A stretch of DNA of 64,000 bases from Methylophaga sp. (lineage in GTDB: Bacteria > Pseudomonadota > Gammaproteobacteria > Nitrosococcales > Methylophagaceae), in the NCBI GenBank assembly GCA_030148085.1, contig JASBUF010000033.1, positions 1 to 64,000 on the forward strand, read 5' to 3'. Under the pieces are notes generated by a model. That model saw nothing but the letters and a program-made list of their open reading frames with translations. It did no database searches and was not told the DNA's origin. Both the position numbers and the translations under genes were made by a program. Positions 55,412 to 64,000 of the stretch are shown here, piece after piece (position 1 is the stretch's first letter; every line of letters starts with the position of its first letter).

Positions 55412-55544
55412 TAATATTTCCTCGTTCAAGTTCAAAACACGAGTCCAATATGCAAACAACAGCAAACTAAAAAAACTCTATTTCTATTTTTCCCTTATAA
55501 GGAAAAGTAAAAGGGTTTTACTAAGTTAGTAATAGGGTTTTCTG

Positions 55545-56111
55545 CTAGGGCCTGCGACCAGGTTCTCTATTGGGGTTGGATTCTTTTATCCATTTTTGAA
55601 TAGTTGTTGGTTTGTACGTCTTGCCATGGCAGCCAATGTCAGTGAGTTCAGGCTTTTGTGACATTTCAACCTTGGTTAAGCTGGGCTCTTCACGCCAAAA
55701 TAGCTCGGCCAGAGCTGCAACCCGATGCCGGTGAATGGTTTCGGGTCTATCTTTTCTTGCTGTTCCTTTGCGCTTTTGTTCATGTTCAGCTTTCGCCAGA
55801 ATCAACACGGCAGGAATTTGTCCGGGCTCTATGTCTTCTAACCACTCCAGAAACTCAAAAGGATTGATGCGGATGGTGTTGTCTGACTCGCCAGGAATCG
55901 GAGGGTAGCTTGTCAAAGTTCCATTAAGGTTGTTTTTAACAAGCTCTCGTAGAATGGATAAAGCTTTCTCTTCTTGCTCATCTGTTTCGGTTTCAAGTTT
56001 TGAAAAGCAGTTGGGGAGTTTCTGGCCGATAAGCCTGATTGCATCATCAAGTGTCCAGGTGTCGCTGTTCATCCATAATTTGGCTACGGTCTCGAATTTG
56101 TCTGAGCTCAT
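55545..56111 (-). CDS. Hypothetical island protein
   Basis: 188 aa ORF in the island between the AlpA-like gene and the acyltransferase; no family recognised. Confidence 0.55.
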   Translation of the reverse strand: MSSDKFETVAKLWMNSDTWTLDDAIRLIGQKLPNCFSKLETETDEQEEKALSILRELVKNNLNGTLTSYPPIPGESDNTIRINPFEFLEWLEDIEPGQIPAVLILAKAEHEQKRKGTARKDRPETIHRHRVAALAELFWREEPSLTKVEMSQKPELTDIGCHGKTYKPTTIQKWIKESNPNREPGRRP

Positions 56112-56195
56112 GGTTCCTCTTTGATGATCTTTTATAGAAGTATTTATTCTTGGCTGTAGAATGATACCTTTTGAAATTTTGAATAAAAGAGCGAA

Positions 56196-58175
56196 ATGCA
56201 GATTAGATATCGCCCCGAGATTGACGGTCTAAGAACAATTGCGGTTCTGGCGGTCATCATTTATCACGCCCAGTTCATGCTGGGAGGAGAGCACTTTCTT
56301 AAGGGTGGTTTCCTAGGGGTAGATGTCTTTTTTGTGATATCGGGGTTTTTGATTACCTCGATCATCATGAAAGAGCTGAATACAGAGGGTACGTTTTCAT
56401 TTCTTGGCTTTTATGAAAGGCGAGCACGCCGAATCTTGCCTGCATTATTTCTGGTCATTCTTGTCGCTTTACCTTTAGCCTGGTACTTGCTCTTACCTAC
56501 ACAAATGACAGACTTTGGTAAATCGATTCTGAGTACATTGCTGTTTGGGTCTAATTTCTACTGGTTTGATTCATTGCAAGAGTATGGTGCCGAGTCAGCA
56601 TTGCTGAAGCCTTTCTTACATACCTGGTCTTTGGCGGTCGAAGAACAGTATTACATTCTCTTTCCTGTCCTACTGATGGTCATATACAAATGGTTTAAAA
56701 GCTATACGGTGGTACTTCTCACCGCAGGTCTTTTACTAAGTTTGGGGCTATCTGATTATGTGACTGGTAAAAATCAGTCGTTGTCCTTTTACATGCTGCA
56801 CACGCGTTTTTGGGAGCTGTTGGCAGGGTCACTACTTGCCAACATTCTTTATTTTCACCCTCAGAAAGAGAATGATGCTTTTCTGAACAAGACAATGCCG
56901 ATACTGGGCTTATATCTCATTGGCTACTCATTATTTTTTATCGACCTCGATAGTAACCATCCTGGATATGTCACTTTGTTGCCTGTCATTGGCACAGTAT
57001 TAATAATTTGGTTTGCGAACGAAAAAGACTTAGTCACACAGCTCTTGTCGAGTCGGTTGTTCGTCGGTATAGGATTAATTTCATACTCTTTATATCTCTG
57101 GCATTACCCCATCTTCGCATTTGGCAGGATCATAGAACCCTCTCCTGATTGGCTACACAAGACAGCCTGGTTATTTTTGACGGTTATCTTCTCAGTGGCG
57201 GCTTATTTCTGGGTTGAAAAGCCATTTCGCAATAGGAATAGACTCTCACTGAGAGCCTTTTCAACGATTATTGGTGTTACAGCCCTGCTTATTGCCTCAT
57301 TCTCAATCTTTCTGATGTCAGAGCATGATTCAGTACCTAAAAATGATCGTTTGAAAGCCTTGTATGGTGAGAATGTAATAGATAACCAACTTCTTAAAAG
57401 GAAAAGCTGGGATATCTTGGATAAGATTCATTACGAGCTCGGTTATGAAACTGAACGAAAAGGAAATGCTGTAACGGCGCCACGATCGGAGTCGGAAAAG
57501 CTCTGGTTCACCTCAAAAGCAAAACTTAAAGTTCTTATTGTTGGAAATTCTCATGGTAAAGATCTTTTCAATGCATTCACTACTAATGCAGAGCAGTTTC
57601 CTGGTATTGAATTTGCGAGATATGGCATTCATACAAAGTCTTCTAAAGAGGCTATAAAGACAATGAAAGCAGCGCCAAACTTCAAAGCTGCAGATGTGAT
57701 CATTATATCGACAAGGTTTGGAAAATTAGATAAGGCGGATAGAGCTAATCACGTGAGTATTAAAAAGCTGCCAGGCTTTATCGATACCTTAAAAGAATCA
57801 GGTAAAAAAGTGATACTGACTTCGAATACACCTGAGTTTTTTGCGTACAAGGGCTACGACAATATCTTCGATGGTTACATGAGAGAGAAGGGATCACTAT
57901 TTGACAAGGAGGAGCTCAATACCCTTTATTACTCAATGAAAGCGTCAGATGTCGATGAGGTAAATAACAAACTGCGAGAGATAGCCCAGAATAAAAACAT
58001 CACTTATCTTGATAAGCATTCAATCATTTGTAGTGATATCAAAATGCAATGTGATGGTGTAACGGATGATGGCTTAAAAACTTTTTATGACTATGGCCAT
58101 TATACCTTGGAAGGGGCAAAATACTTTGGCTCGAAAATCGCTGAGCAAGGCTGGCTTAAGAAGCTGAGTGAGTAA
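56196..58175 (+). CDS. Acyltransferase-3/SGNH fusion (OafA-like surface-glycan O-acetyltransferase)
   Basis: YRPEIDGLRTIAVLAVIIYHA; GGFLGVDVFFVISGFLI; WSLAVEEQYYILFP; C-terminal SGNH-like VLIVGNSHGKDLFNAF and DYGHYTLEGAKYFG. Confidence 0.92.
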   Translation: MQIRYRPEIDGLRTIAVLAVIIYHAQFMLGGEHFLKGGFLGVDVFFVISGFLITSIIMKELNTEGTFSFLGFYERRARRILPALFLVILVALPLAWYLLLPTQMTDFGKSILSTLLFGSNFYWFDSLQEYGAESALLKPFLHTWSLAVEEQYYILFPVLLMVIYKWFKSYTVVLLTAGLLLSLGLSDYVTGKNQSLSFYMLHTRFWELLAGSLLANILYFHPQKENDAFLNKTMPILGLYLIGYSLFFIDLDSNHPGYVTLLPVIGTVLIIWFANEKDLVTQLLSSRLFVGIGLISYSLYLWHYPIFAFGRIIEPSPDWLHKTAWLFLTVIFSVAAYFWVEKPFRNRNRLSLRAFSTIIGVTALLIASFSIFLMSEHDSVPKNDRLKALYGENVIDNQLLKRKSWDILDKIHYELGYETERKGNAVTAPRSESEKLWFTSKAKLKVLIVGNSHGKDLFNAFTTNAEQFPGIEFARYGIHTKSSKEAIKTMKAAPNFKAADVIIISTRFGKLDKADRANHVSIKKLPGFIDTLKESGKKVILTSNTPEFFAYKGYDNIFDGYMREKGSLFDKEELNTLYYSMKASDVDEVNNKLREIAQNKNITYLDKHSIICSDIKMQCDGVTDDGLKTFYDYGHYTLEGAKYFGSKIAEQGWLKKLSE

Positions 58176-58185
58176 TGAGCATAAG

Positions 58186-59388
58186 TTATGTTGCTGATTG
58201 ACTTGCGTTAAATGAATGCAGCAAAAAGTCGGTGATTATTTGCATGGGCTCTTTTAAGCGAGAGACATCACTAATAATATATCCAGCTGTAACGTCTGCT
58301 TTATCCCGGTGATTAAGTAGTCTTTTTAGTGCGTAAGCCGGGATATCTCTGCTCTCAGCAATCGTTATAAATGTCCGTCTCAAATCGTGGAGCCTGAAAT
58401 CCACGCCTGATATTTCAGAGACTTTCAGGATGGCTTTTCTGGGATCCTGTATGTAGCCGGTTCTGGACTCACTCGGAAACACAAAGTGACCTTGGCGAGA
58501 TTCATGGCGCCTGATCAGCATGGTTTCAATAAAGTCAGAGAAGGGCAACGTATGACTTTCCCCATTCTTGGTGTCCGGGATGGTAAAAGTCTGTTCCTCA
58601 AAGTTCACATACTCCCAGCGTAGTTGAGCTGCTTCTGTTCTTCTTAACCCAGTAAACAGTAAGAAGTGTAAATAGTCTCTGGTGGTTTCCTGGTTAAGTT
58701 GAAGTGTGGCTTCATACCAGTCTTTGAGCTGGTGGGGTTTAATCAGGTTTTTACGTCTCTCCACTTTATACCAGGCTCTTGTCTGGCTGAGCCTTTCAAC
58801 AGGGTTAACGAGAATGATGGGATTGCCCTTAGCATCCTCATATTTACTCATAGCGTGATTAATGAGGGCTCTGAGCACACGCATGGAGTTGTTAGCTCTA
58901 GCTTCACTGCGTTTGCCAAGCTCACGATGTTTTCTTTCCACCATGTCTTTCGTGATTTCAGCAATTGGCTTTTTAAGCCAGTCCTCAAAAGCGGTGTTCA
59001 TGATTCGGTTGTAATCATGGATGGTAGAGTCTTTGAGATCTTTGCGTGTGGCGAGATAGTCCCGATACACTTCCATTAAAGAAACCGAGCGAGCATAGCG
59101 TTCCCGTTTTTCAGCAATGGGATCGCCACCGGTTGCGACCTTGCCTAAGATCTTCATGGCTTCAGTCCGGGCCTGTTCTACCGTCAGGTTGCCGTAGCGT
59201 CCCAGCGTGATCCTTTTAACACGGCCATTAACCCGTTTTTCAACGATGAAAGATTTAGCACCACCACTGGTGACTCTAAGAGCAAAGCCAGGGATAGCGG
59301 TATCGCGATAGAAGTCCTGTGTAGACACTTGACCGGATTTTGGTGTCGGAATTGGCGCCTTGTCTACAAATGATTTGGTGATCCTCAT
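58186..59388 (-). CDS. Tyrosine recombinase/integrase (P4-type, DUF4102 N-terminus)
   Basis: DFYRDTAIPGFALRVTSGGAKSFIVEKRVNGRVKRITLGRYGNLTVEQAR; catalytic TGLRRTEAAQLRW, HDLRRTFIT, LNHRDKADVTAGYI. Confidence 0.94.
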   Translation of the reverse strand: MRITKSFVDKAPIPTPKSGQVSTQDFYRDTAIPGFALRVTSGGAKSFIVEKRVNGRVKRITLGRYGNLTVEQARTEAMKILGKVATGGDPIAEKRERYARSVSLMEVYRDYLATRKDLKDSTIHDYNRIMNTAFEDWLKKPIAEITKDMVERKHRELGKRSEARANNSMRVLRALINHAMSKYEDAKGNPIILVNPVERLSQTRAWYKVERRKNLIKPHQLKDWYEATLQLNQETTRDYLHFLLFTGLRRTEAAQLRWEYVNFEEQTFTIPDTKNGESHTLPFSDFIETMLIRRHESRQGHFVFPSESRTGYIQDPRKAILKVSEISGVDFRLHDLRRTFITIAESRDIPAYALKRLLNHRDKADVTAGYIISDVSRLKEPMQIITDFLLHSFNASQSAT

Positions 59389-59646
59389 GAGCTCTCCTCG
59401 CTGTCTACATGAGAAATAATCAAATATATACAGTGTGTTACATTATTGGTTAGAAGGTATTTGCAGTTGTTTGAAACGAAACTCACTGCAAAAATCCCAT
59501 TGGTCCCTATGTAGACACTATGTAGACAGTAGCGCTCAAATTCTAGCTATTTTGAGCCAATTTCGTCAAACTCGGGAAAGTGCAAAAACCAATTAAGATA
59601 TTGAAATTAAAAGGTATTAAAAGAATTTCTAATTTAGGACCGGAAA

Positions 59647-59693
59647 ACTCATAATCCCTTGGTCCTAGGTTCAAGTCCTAGTGGGCCCACCAT
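59647..59693 (+). repeat. attR: duplicated 3' end of the tRNA
   Basis: 47-bp identity with 51247-51293. Confidence 0.95.
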
Positions 59694-59696
59694 TAT

Positions 59697-59732
59697 TAAA
59701 AATCCTTGCCAGCGATGGCAGGGATTTTTTAT
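59697..59732 (+). terminator. Terminator downstream of attR (presumed ancestral tRNA terminator)
   Basis: AAAATCCTTGCC-AGCGAT-GGCAGGGATTTTTT. Confidence 0.75.
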
Positions 59733-59889
59733 TTCATGCACTACTAGCCAAGAATAACTCAAGCTGTTTGTTAAGCTGCCGATACTCTAATTGGAAGTTG
59801 CTGAGTTCAGCTTCTCATATGTTCCTTCTTTTGTACTTAAGCTAGGTTGCATACCTGGCTTCTTTTTATGTGCAGAGTACAACGACCGC

Positions 59890-60030
59890 TCAGTAGTTCT
59901 TATTGTCTTTGGCGCTGTTTTCAATGGCGTCACCGGCAGCTTCCATATCTTTGCCGACACCTTCCATCGTGTTACATCCCACAACAAACAACATCGTGCA
60001 GACAGCGGCGAGAATAGATTTAATCATCAT
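59890..60030 (-). CDS. Entericidin-like small lipoprotein
   Basis: MMIKSILAAVCTMLFVVGCNTMEGVGKDMEAAGDAIENSAKDNKNY: lipobox VVGC and entericidin-like GxGKDxxxxGxxIExxA. Confidence 0.85.
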   Translation of the reverse strand: MMIKSILAAVCTMLFVVGCNTMEGVGKDMEAAGDAIENSAKDNKNY

Positions 60031-60473
60031 AAACCTCCTTAATTTTCTATATGGTTTACAACAGAGTAGCTTAGTAAAGCTGACAATGGCGATATTAAGA
60101 AGGTTCAATGTCGTGACGTTGTAAAACATGCATGGCTTTTTGTGTAAGAGTGTTCACATTTTTATGGGTTTAAGATTTAATAATTGAAAAAAAGCGAATT
60201 GCTGGAAGCAAGTCAAATATGACTGATATTGTCCGGCTAAATAGCTGTTAGCAAAGCGTTATTAAGTTGACTTGGCTGAAATAACCATTGATACTTCAAC
60301 TTAAAAGCAAATTCACACAAGTGAGTCGGCATTTCAGGGAGAAATGGATGATGAAGGAAGTGATGCACCAAGCGGCCTTTGCGTCGAAGCTTTTCACCGA
60401 CGGCATTTCTCGCAACGCCCGGCCTTTGTTTCTTGGCTTTAACGCATACAACCTAATTTGAAGAGGCATCAGG

Positions 60474-61019
60474 ATGATTAATTTATGCCGTTTGAGTCTA
60501 CCGCTAATGCTCACTCTCGTGGCCACTGGATGTAGCTCTATTCACAACTCAATAGGCCCTGAACAGCAACGTTCAGATCTTCGTGATTCTGTGGATGCAC
60601 CTTTCCAACTTTCTGAAGGTGAATCGCCGTTCTGTAATGTGCCGCCGATGCAGGTTCCAGAAACACCAAAACTGGTTACTGCGCCAGAGCCATTCAGTGC
60701 CAAGCTGTACTTCCTGCTGGATAAAACGGAATTTACGCAAGAGTCGAAAGTCGAATCTCAAGACATTTATCAGGAAATTCTGGATAGAGAATTCAGTGAA
60801 ATCACCATCAGTGGTCATACTGATACCTCAGCATCGAACGCCTACAATGAGGCACTGTCTCTGCGTCGTTCGAAGAAAGTACGTCAGGACCTGATTGATT
60901 TCGGGGTGCCTGCCGAAAATATTCGAATTTCAGCGGAAGGTGAATATCGCTTGCTGGTGTCTACACCGGATGGCACGGTTGAAGTCAGAAATCGTCGCGT
61001 CGAAATCAACGCACGCTGA
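60474..61019 (+). CDS. OmpA-domain lipoprotein
   Basis: Lipobox LVATGCSS; OmpA-C motif ITISGHTDTSASNAYNEALSLRRSKKVRQDLIDFGVPAENI. Confidence 0.88.
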   Translation: MINLCRLSLPLMLTLVATGCSSIHNSIGPEQQRSDLRDSVDAPFQLSEGESPFCNVPPMQVPETPKLVTAPEPFSAKLYFLLDKTEFTQESKVESQDIYQEILDREFSEITISGHTDTSASNAYNEALSLRRSKKVRQDLIDFGVPAENIRISAEGEYRLLVSTPDGTVEVRNRRVEINAR

Positions 61020-61035
61020 GCAATGGAGTGAAGTA

Positions 61036-62379
61036 ATGGTAACTAAATTTAAGCTGCTGACATTAACGGCTTCTATTTTCAGCGCGACAATGATGTTGGC
61101 ACAGTCGGCATCAGCAGAGTCTCTGACAGAAGCGGTTGATAAAACAATCAGAAGTAACCCAACGGTTCTGGCGGACGCGAATTTTCGTCGTAGTGTCGAT
61201 AAGACCATCGATCAGGCCCGAGCAGGTTACTACCCACAAGTTGATTTAAATCTGGGCATTGGCCGTGAGCGTACAGAAAATAATGCTACGGCACCGGGTC
61301 ATCGCCACCTGACGCGCGGTGAAGCAGGCATTAATGCAAGTCAGATGCTCTATGATGGTTTTGCAACAAAAAGCTCGATTGAGCAGACACAGTCTTTGGC
61401 AGAGTCTGCAGGTTACGGTGTTTTTGACACAGCAGAAACCACATCATTAAGAGCGGTTCAAGTTTATCTGGATGTACTGCGTCGACAAGACCTGTTGAAG
61501 TTGACCGAAGCTAATCAGGAAAGTCACGCACGAATATTTTCGCAAATTGAACAACGCAGTCAGAGTGGCGTTGGTAACAGTGCCGATCTGGAGCAAACCA
61601 AAGGTCGTCTGGCTCTGTCTGAAGCCAACCTGACATCTAATCAGGGCAACCTGCAGGATGCGATGAGCAGCTACAATCGTGTGGTTGGCAATATGCCGGA
61701 CTCCTTGGCGGATCCTGGTCTTGACTGCTGCGATAAAGCACCCGCGACGGTGGAAGATGCAATGGCTGTCGCCTATCACCAACACCCTGCACTTCGTGCG
61801 GCAATGGCTCAGCATGAAGCCGCTTTAGCACAGGAGCAGGGCGCTGAAGCACCATTCCATCCACGCGTTGATTTGGAGTTAGGTGCCCGTGCAGATAATG
61901 ATCTGGATGGTGAAAAAGGCCATGAAAAAGAAGTGCTGGCCATGCTTCGTTTGCGTTATAACCTGTTGAATGGTGGTGCAGACCAAGCGCGGCTCGAAGA
62001 GACAGGCTTTTTAAGTCAGCAAGCCAGAGAGGAAGCGAATATCGCCATGCGTGATATCGAGCGCGATGTGCGGTTGGCTTGGAATTCATTGGATAATCTG
62101 TCCCATCAATTGCCAACGCTGAAACAACGTATGGACTCGGCTCAGCAGACACGTGAGGCCTACCAGCAGCAGTTCAATCTGGGACAACGTACCTTACTGG
62201 ATTTGCTGGATACGGAAAATGAGGTGCTAACTGCCAGTGCGGATTACACCAATGCCTATTACGATCACCTCTATGCTTGTTACTGGTTGGCTGAGACAAT
62301 GGGTAAACTGCTTGAAAATCTGGAACTGGAAGCCCCTGAAGAAGCAATTACTGTGGCGAGTCCAGAACCAGCTGAATAA
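61036..62379 (+). CDS. TolC-family outer membrane efflux/type I secretion protein
   Basis: Start MVTKFKLLTLTASIFSATMMLAQSASA; SLTEAVDKTIRSNPTV...ARAGYYPQVDLNLGIG; QTREAYQQQFNLGQRTLLDLLDTENEVL. Confidence 0.92.
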   Translation: MVTKFKLLTLTASIFSATMMLAQSASAESLTEAVDKTIRSNPTVLADANFRRSVDKTIDQARAGYYPQVDLNLGIGRERTENNATAPGHRHLTRGEAGINASQMLYDGFATKSSIEQTQSLAESAGYGVFDTAETTSLRAVQVYLDVLRRQDLLKLTEANQESHARIFSQIEQRSQSGVGNSADLEQTKGRLALSEANLTSNQGNLQDAMSSYNRVVGNMPDSLADPGLDCCDKAPATVEDAMAVAYHQHPALRAAMAQHEAALAQEQGAEAPFHPRVDLELGARADNDLDGEKGHEKEVLAMLRLRYNLLNGGADQARLEETGFLSQQAREEANIAMRDIERDVRLAWNSLDNLSHQLPTLKQRMDSAQQTREAYQQQFNLGQRTLLDLLDTENEVLTASADYTNAYYDHLYACYWLAETMGKLLENLELEAPEEAITVASPEPAE

Positions 62380-62397
62380 AAGCTGATAATTACGAGG

Positions 62398-62432
62398 AGC
62401 CCCGCTACCGGAATGGTAGTGGGGCTTTTTTT
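62398..62432 (+). terminator. Rho-independent terminator after the TolC-family gene
   Basis: AGCCCCGCTACC-GGAAT-GGTAGTGGGGCTTTTTTT. Confidence 0.85.
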
Positions 62433-62489
62433 ATGCCATAAATCTGCAATATGTGGACACTAGTATTAATGATTTAACTCGGATCGTTA

Positions 62490-63755
62490 ATGTCGGCATT
62501 GCCAACGTCATACCTTGCTCGCAGCCATAGTCTTTTTTTATGGCTGCTACCCGTCTTATTACTTTTCTCTCGCGCACTAGCAGATGTCACCGTGGTGTTG
62601 GTCGGGCTGTTATTTCTGTTACGTAGTTATCGTCAAAAAGACTGGGCCTGGCTGCAGCATCTCTGGTTCAGGCTGGCACTGGTATTTTGGGCCTATCTCA
62701 TATTGGTCAACCTACCGATGAGTATATCGCCTGAGCAAAGCCTGAAAAATGCGCTCAGCTTTATACGCTGGCCTATGTTTACGATGGCATTGTCTTACTG
62801 GTTACTAGCTAAGCGCGCACAGCAATGGACATTATTAAAAGGATTGTTGTTCACCTGTCTTTTCGTGACCGTGGATACCTTCTGGCAGTATTTGTTTGAT
62901 GTTGACTGGTTCGGCATTGAACGATTTAACGAAAACAGGCTGACAGGCCCTTTTCGTAACCCTGTGCCTGGCACCTTGATGTTACGAGTCTGGTTTATAG
63001 CCATGTTTGCGGTTTTTTTCTGGCAGTCGTCGGCTAACAGGGCAGACCATCAGGTCATCATTATTCCGATGTTGTTATTGATTGCGATGAGCTTCACTTT
63101 TATTACTGGGGAGCGAATGGCTTTAGTACTAGTCTCTTTGGGGGGAATACTGGTGCTGAGCGCGCTGATGGTTGAGGTGAGAAGGTATCGGCGACAGTTG
63201 TTGATTGGCGTAGCGGGAATGATTCTGGCTGGCAGTTTTATGCTATTGGCATCGCCAGAAATGACGCAGCGCAGTGTGCTGAGCATCGGCGAAAAGCTTG
63301 CAGATTTTGCAGTTTCAGACTATGGACGGGTGTTTAATGCAGCCTGGCGAGTCTGGCAGGCGAATTTCTGGTTCGGCACGGGGTTTGATAGCTATCAACT
63401 GGTTTGTGAGCAAATGCAGGCACCGGCGAGATCCAGGGCGCCGTGTACCCATCCACATAATGTGTATCTGGAGTTGGGCGCAGAAACCGGTCTGATAGGC
63501 CTGCTTCTGTTTATTTGTCTGCTAGCAGCGCTCTATCGGGCAGCTTTGAGCCCAGTAATCCAAGCCAGAGCATGGCTGCATACGTCATTGTCTCTGTCTG
63601 TGCTGACAGTCAGTTTCTGGCCATTAATGGGAGGCATCAGCCTGCTGAGTAACTGGGTTGCAGCACTGGTCTGGTTAGGCGTAGGTTGGGCGTTGGCAAT
63701 TTCGGCAACACCGCTGCGAGTACAGACTCTACAGATAGCTGATCCAACTGATTAA
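62490..63755 (+). CDS. O-antigen ligase-family membrane protein (WaaL-like)
   Basis: Polytopic; ENRLTGPFRNPVPGTLML, CTHPHNVYLELGAETGLIGLLLF. Confidence 0.87.
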   Translation: MSALPTSYLARSHSLFLWLLPVLLLFSRALADVTVVLVGLLFLLRSYRQKDWAWLQHLWFRLALVFWAYLILVNLPMSISPEQSLKNALSFIRWPMFTMALSYWLLAKRAQQWTLLKGLLFTCLFVTVDTFWQYLFDVDWFGIERFNENRLTGPFRNPVPGTLMLRVWFIAMFAVFFWQSSANRADHQVIIIPMLLLIAMSFTFITGERMALVLVSLGGILVLSALMVEVRRYRRQLLIGVAGMILAGSFMLLASPEMTQRSVLSIGEKLADFAVSDYGRVFNAAWRVWQANFWFGTGFDSYQLVCEQMQAPARSRAPCTHPHNVYLELGAETGLIGLLLFICLLAALYRAALSPVIQARAWLHTSLSLSVLTVSFWPLMGGISLLSNWVAALVWLGVGWALAISATPLRVQTLQIADPTD

Positions 63756-64000
63756 CCTTGAGCGCCTGAAACTGACCACGACGGATGGCAGCACGATCGA
63801 CTGAGGTGTGTGAGCCGAATAGTGCAAGCCCGGGGCTACCGAGACAGGAAGCCAGGTGACTGGGACCCGTATCATTGCCAATCACAAAACTGGCATGTTG
63901 TAGCAGTCCGGCCAGTTCAGACCAGCTGAGTAAGCCATGTGACAGCACCGGGGTGAAGCCGGGTAAGTCATCCGCCAATTCCAGTTCGTCAGGGCCGATG
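63637..64000 (-). CDS. Glycosyltransferase family 9 (heptosyltransferase-like), partial at window edge
   Basis: FVIGNDTGPSHLASCLGSPGLALFGSHTSVDRA; reading frame open to position 64000. Confidence 0.85.
   Translation of the reverse strand, partial: IGPDELELADDLPGFTPVLSHGLLSWSELAGLLQHASFVIGNDTGPSHLASCLGSPGLALFGSHTSVDRAAIRRGQFQALKVNQLDQLSVESVLAAVLPKLPTPNLRLTRPVLQPSYSAG

Noticed and set aside
59787-60124. Small ORFs overlapping the entericidin-like gene (59787..59987 -, 59791..60042 +, 59903..60124 +)
   Set aside because: Overlap a lipoprotein ORF with clear lipobox; no independent support.
60296-60526. 76-aa minus ORF upstream of the OmpA-like lipoprotein
   Set aside because: No recognisable family and overlaps the start of a well-supported gene; likely spurious.

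Overview
The 64 kb window is a contiguous chromosomal segment of a gammaproteobacterial methylotroph. Gene content suggests a Methylophaga-like organism; the genus is inference. Most of it is core genome: a methanopterin-linked C1 locus (fhcB-fhcA-fhcD, the last truncated by the window edge), argS, priA, folA, tatABC, the his operon, fnr-ompW, murJ, oxyR/rubredoxin, recF-gyrB, a tetrahydromethanopterin/methylofuran biosynthesis cluster, metE/metR, ctpA-envC-gpmI, secB-gpsA, folM/folK/folB, plsY/tsaD and the rpsU-(yqeY)-dnaG-rpoD operon. The main accessory region is an 8.4 kb integrative element inserted in a CAU-anticodon tRNA gene. It is bounded by a 47-bp direct repeat (51247-51293 = 59647-59693) and carries a tyrosine integrase, an AlpA-like regulator, a DUF3987/YfjI-like protein, a Septu-like ATPase+HNH pair and an acyltransferase-3/SGNH O-acetylase. 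The observations most worth following up are: (1) a perfect and a 15/16 parS-like 16-mer inside recF, and three perfect DnaA boxes within 43 bp between priA and folA, which together suggest an origin-proximal domain; (2) a 14-aa x4 Cys-containing tandem repeat (R[A/P]CGTA[D/E]) at the C-terminus of the DUF6513/dihydropteroate-synthase-like H4MPT protein; (3) iterated TGTAGACA sites at both ends of the island and over the integrase 5' end; (4) an FNR box at class II spacing upstream of ompW, next to fnr. All calls come from reading the sequence; no database search was run.
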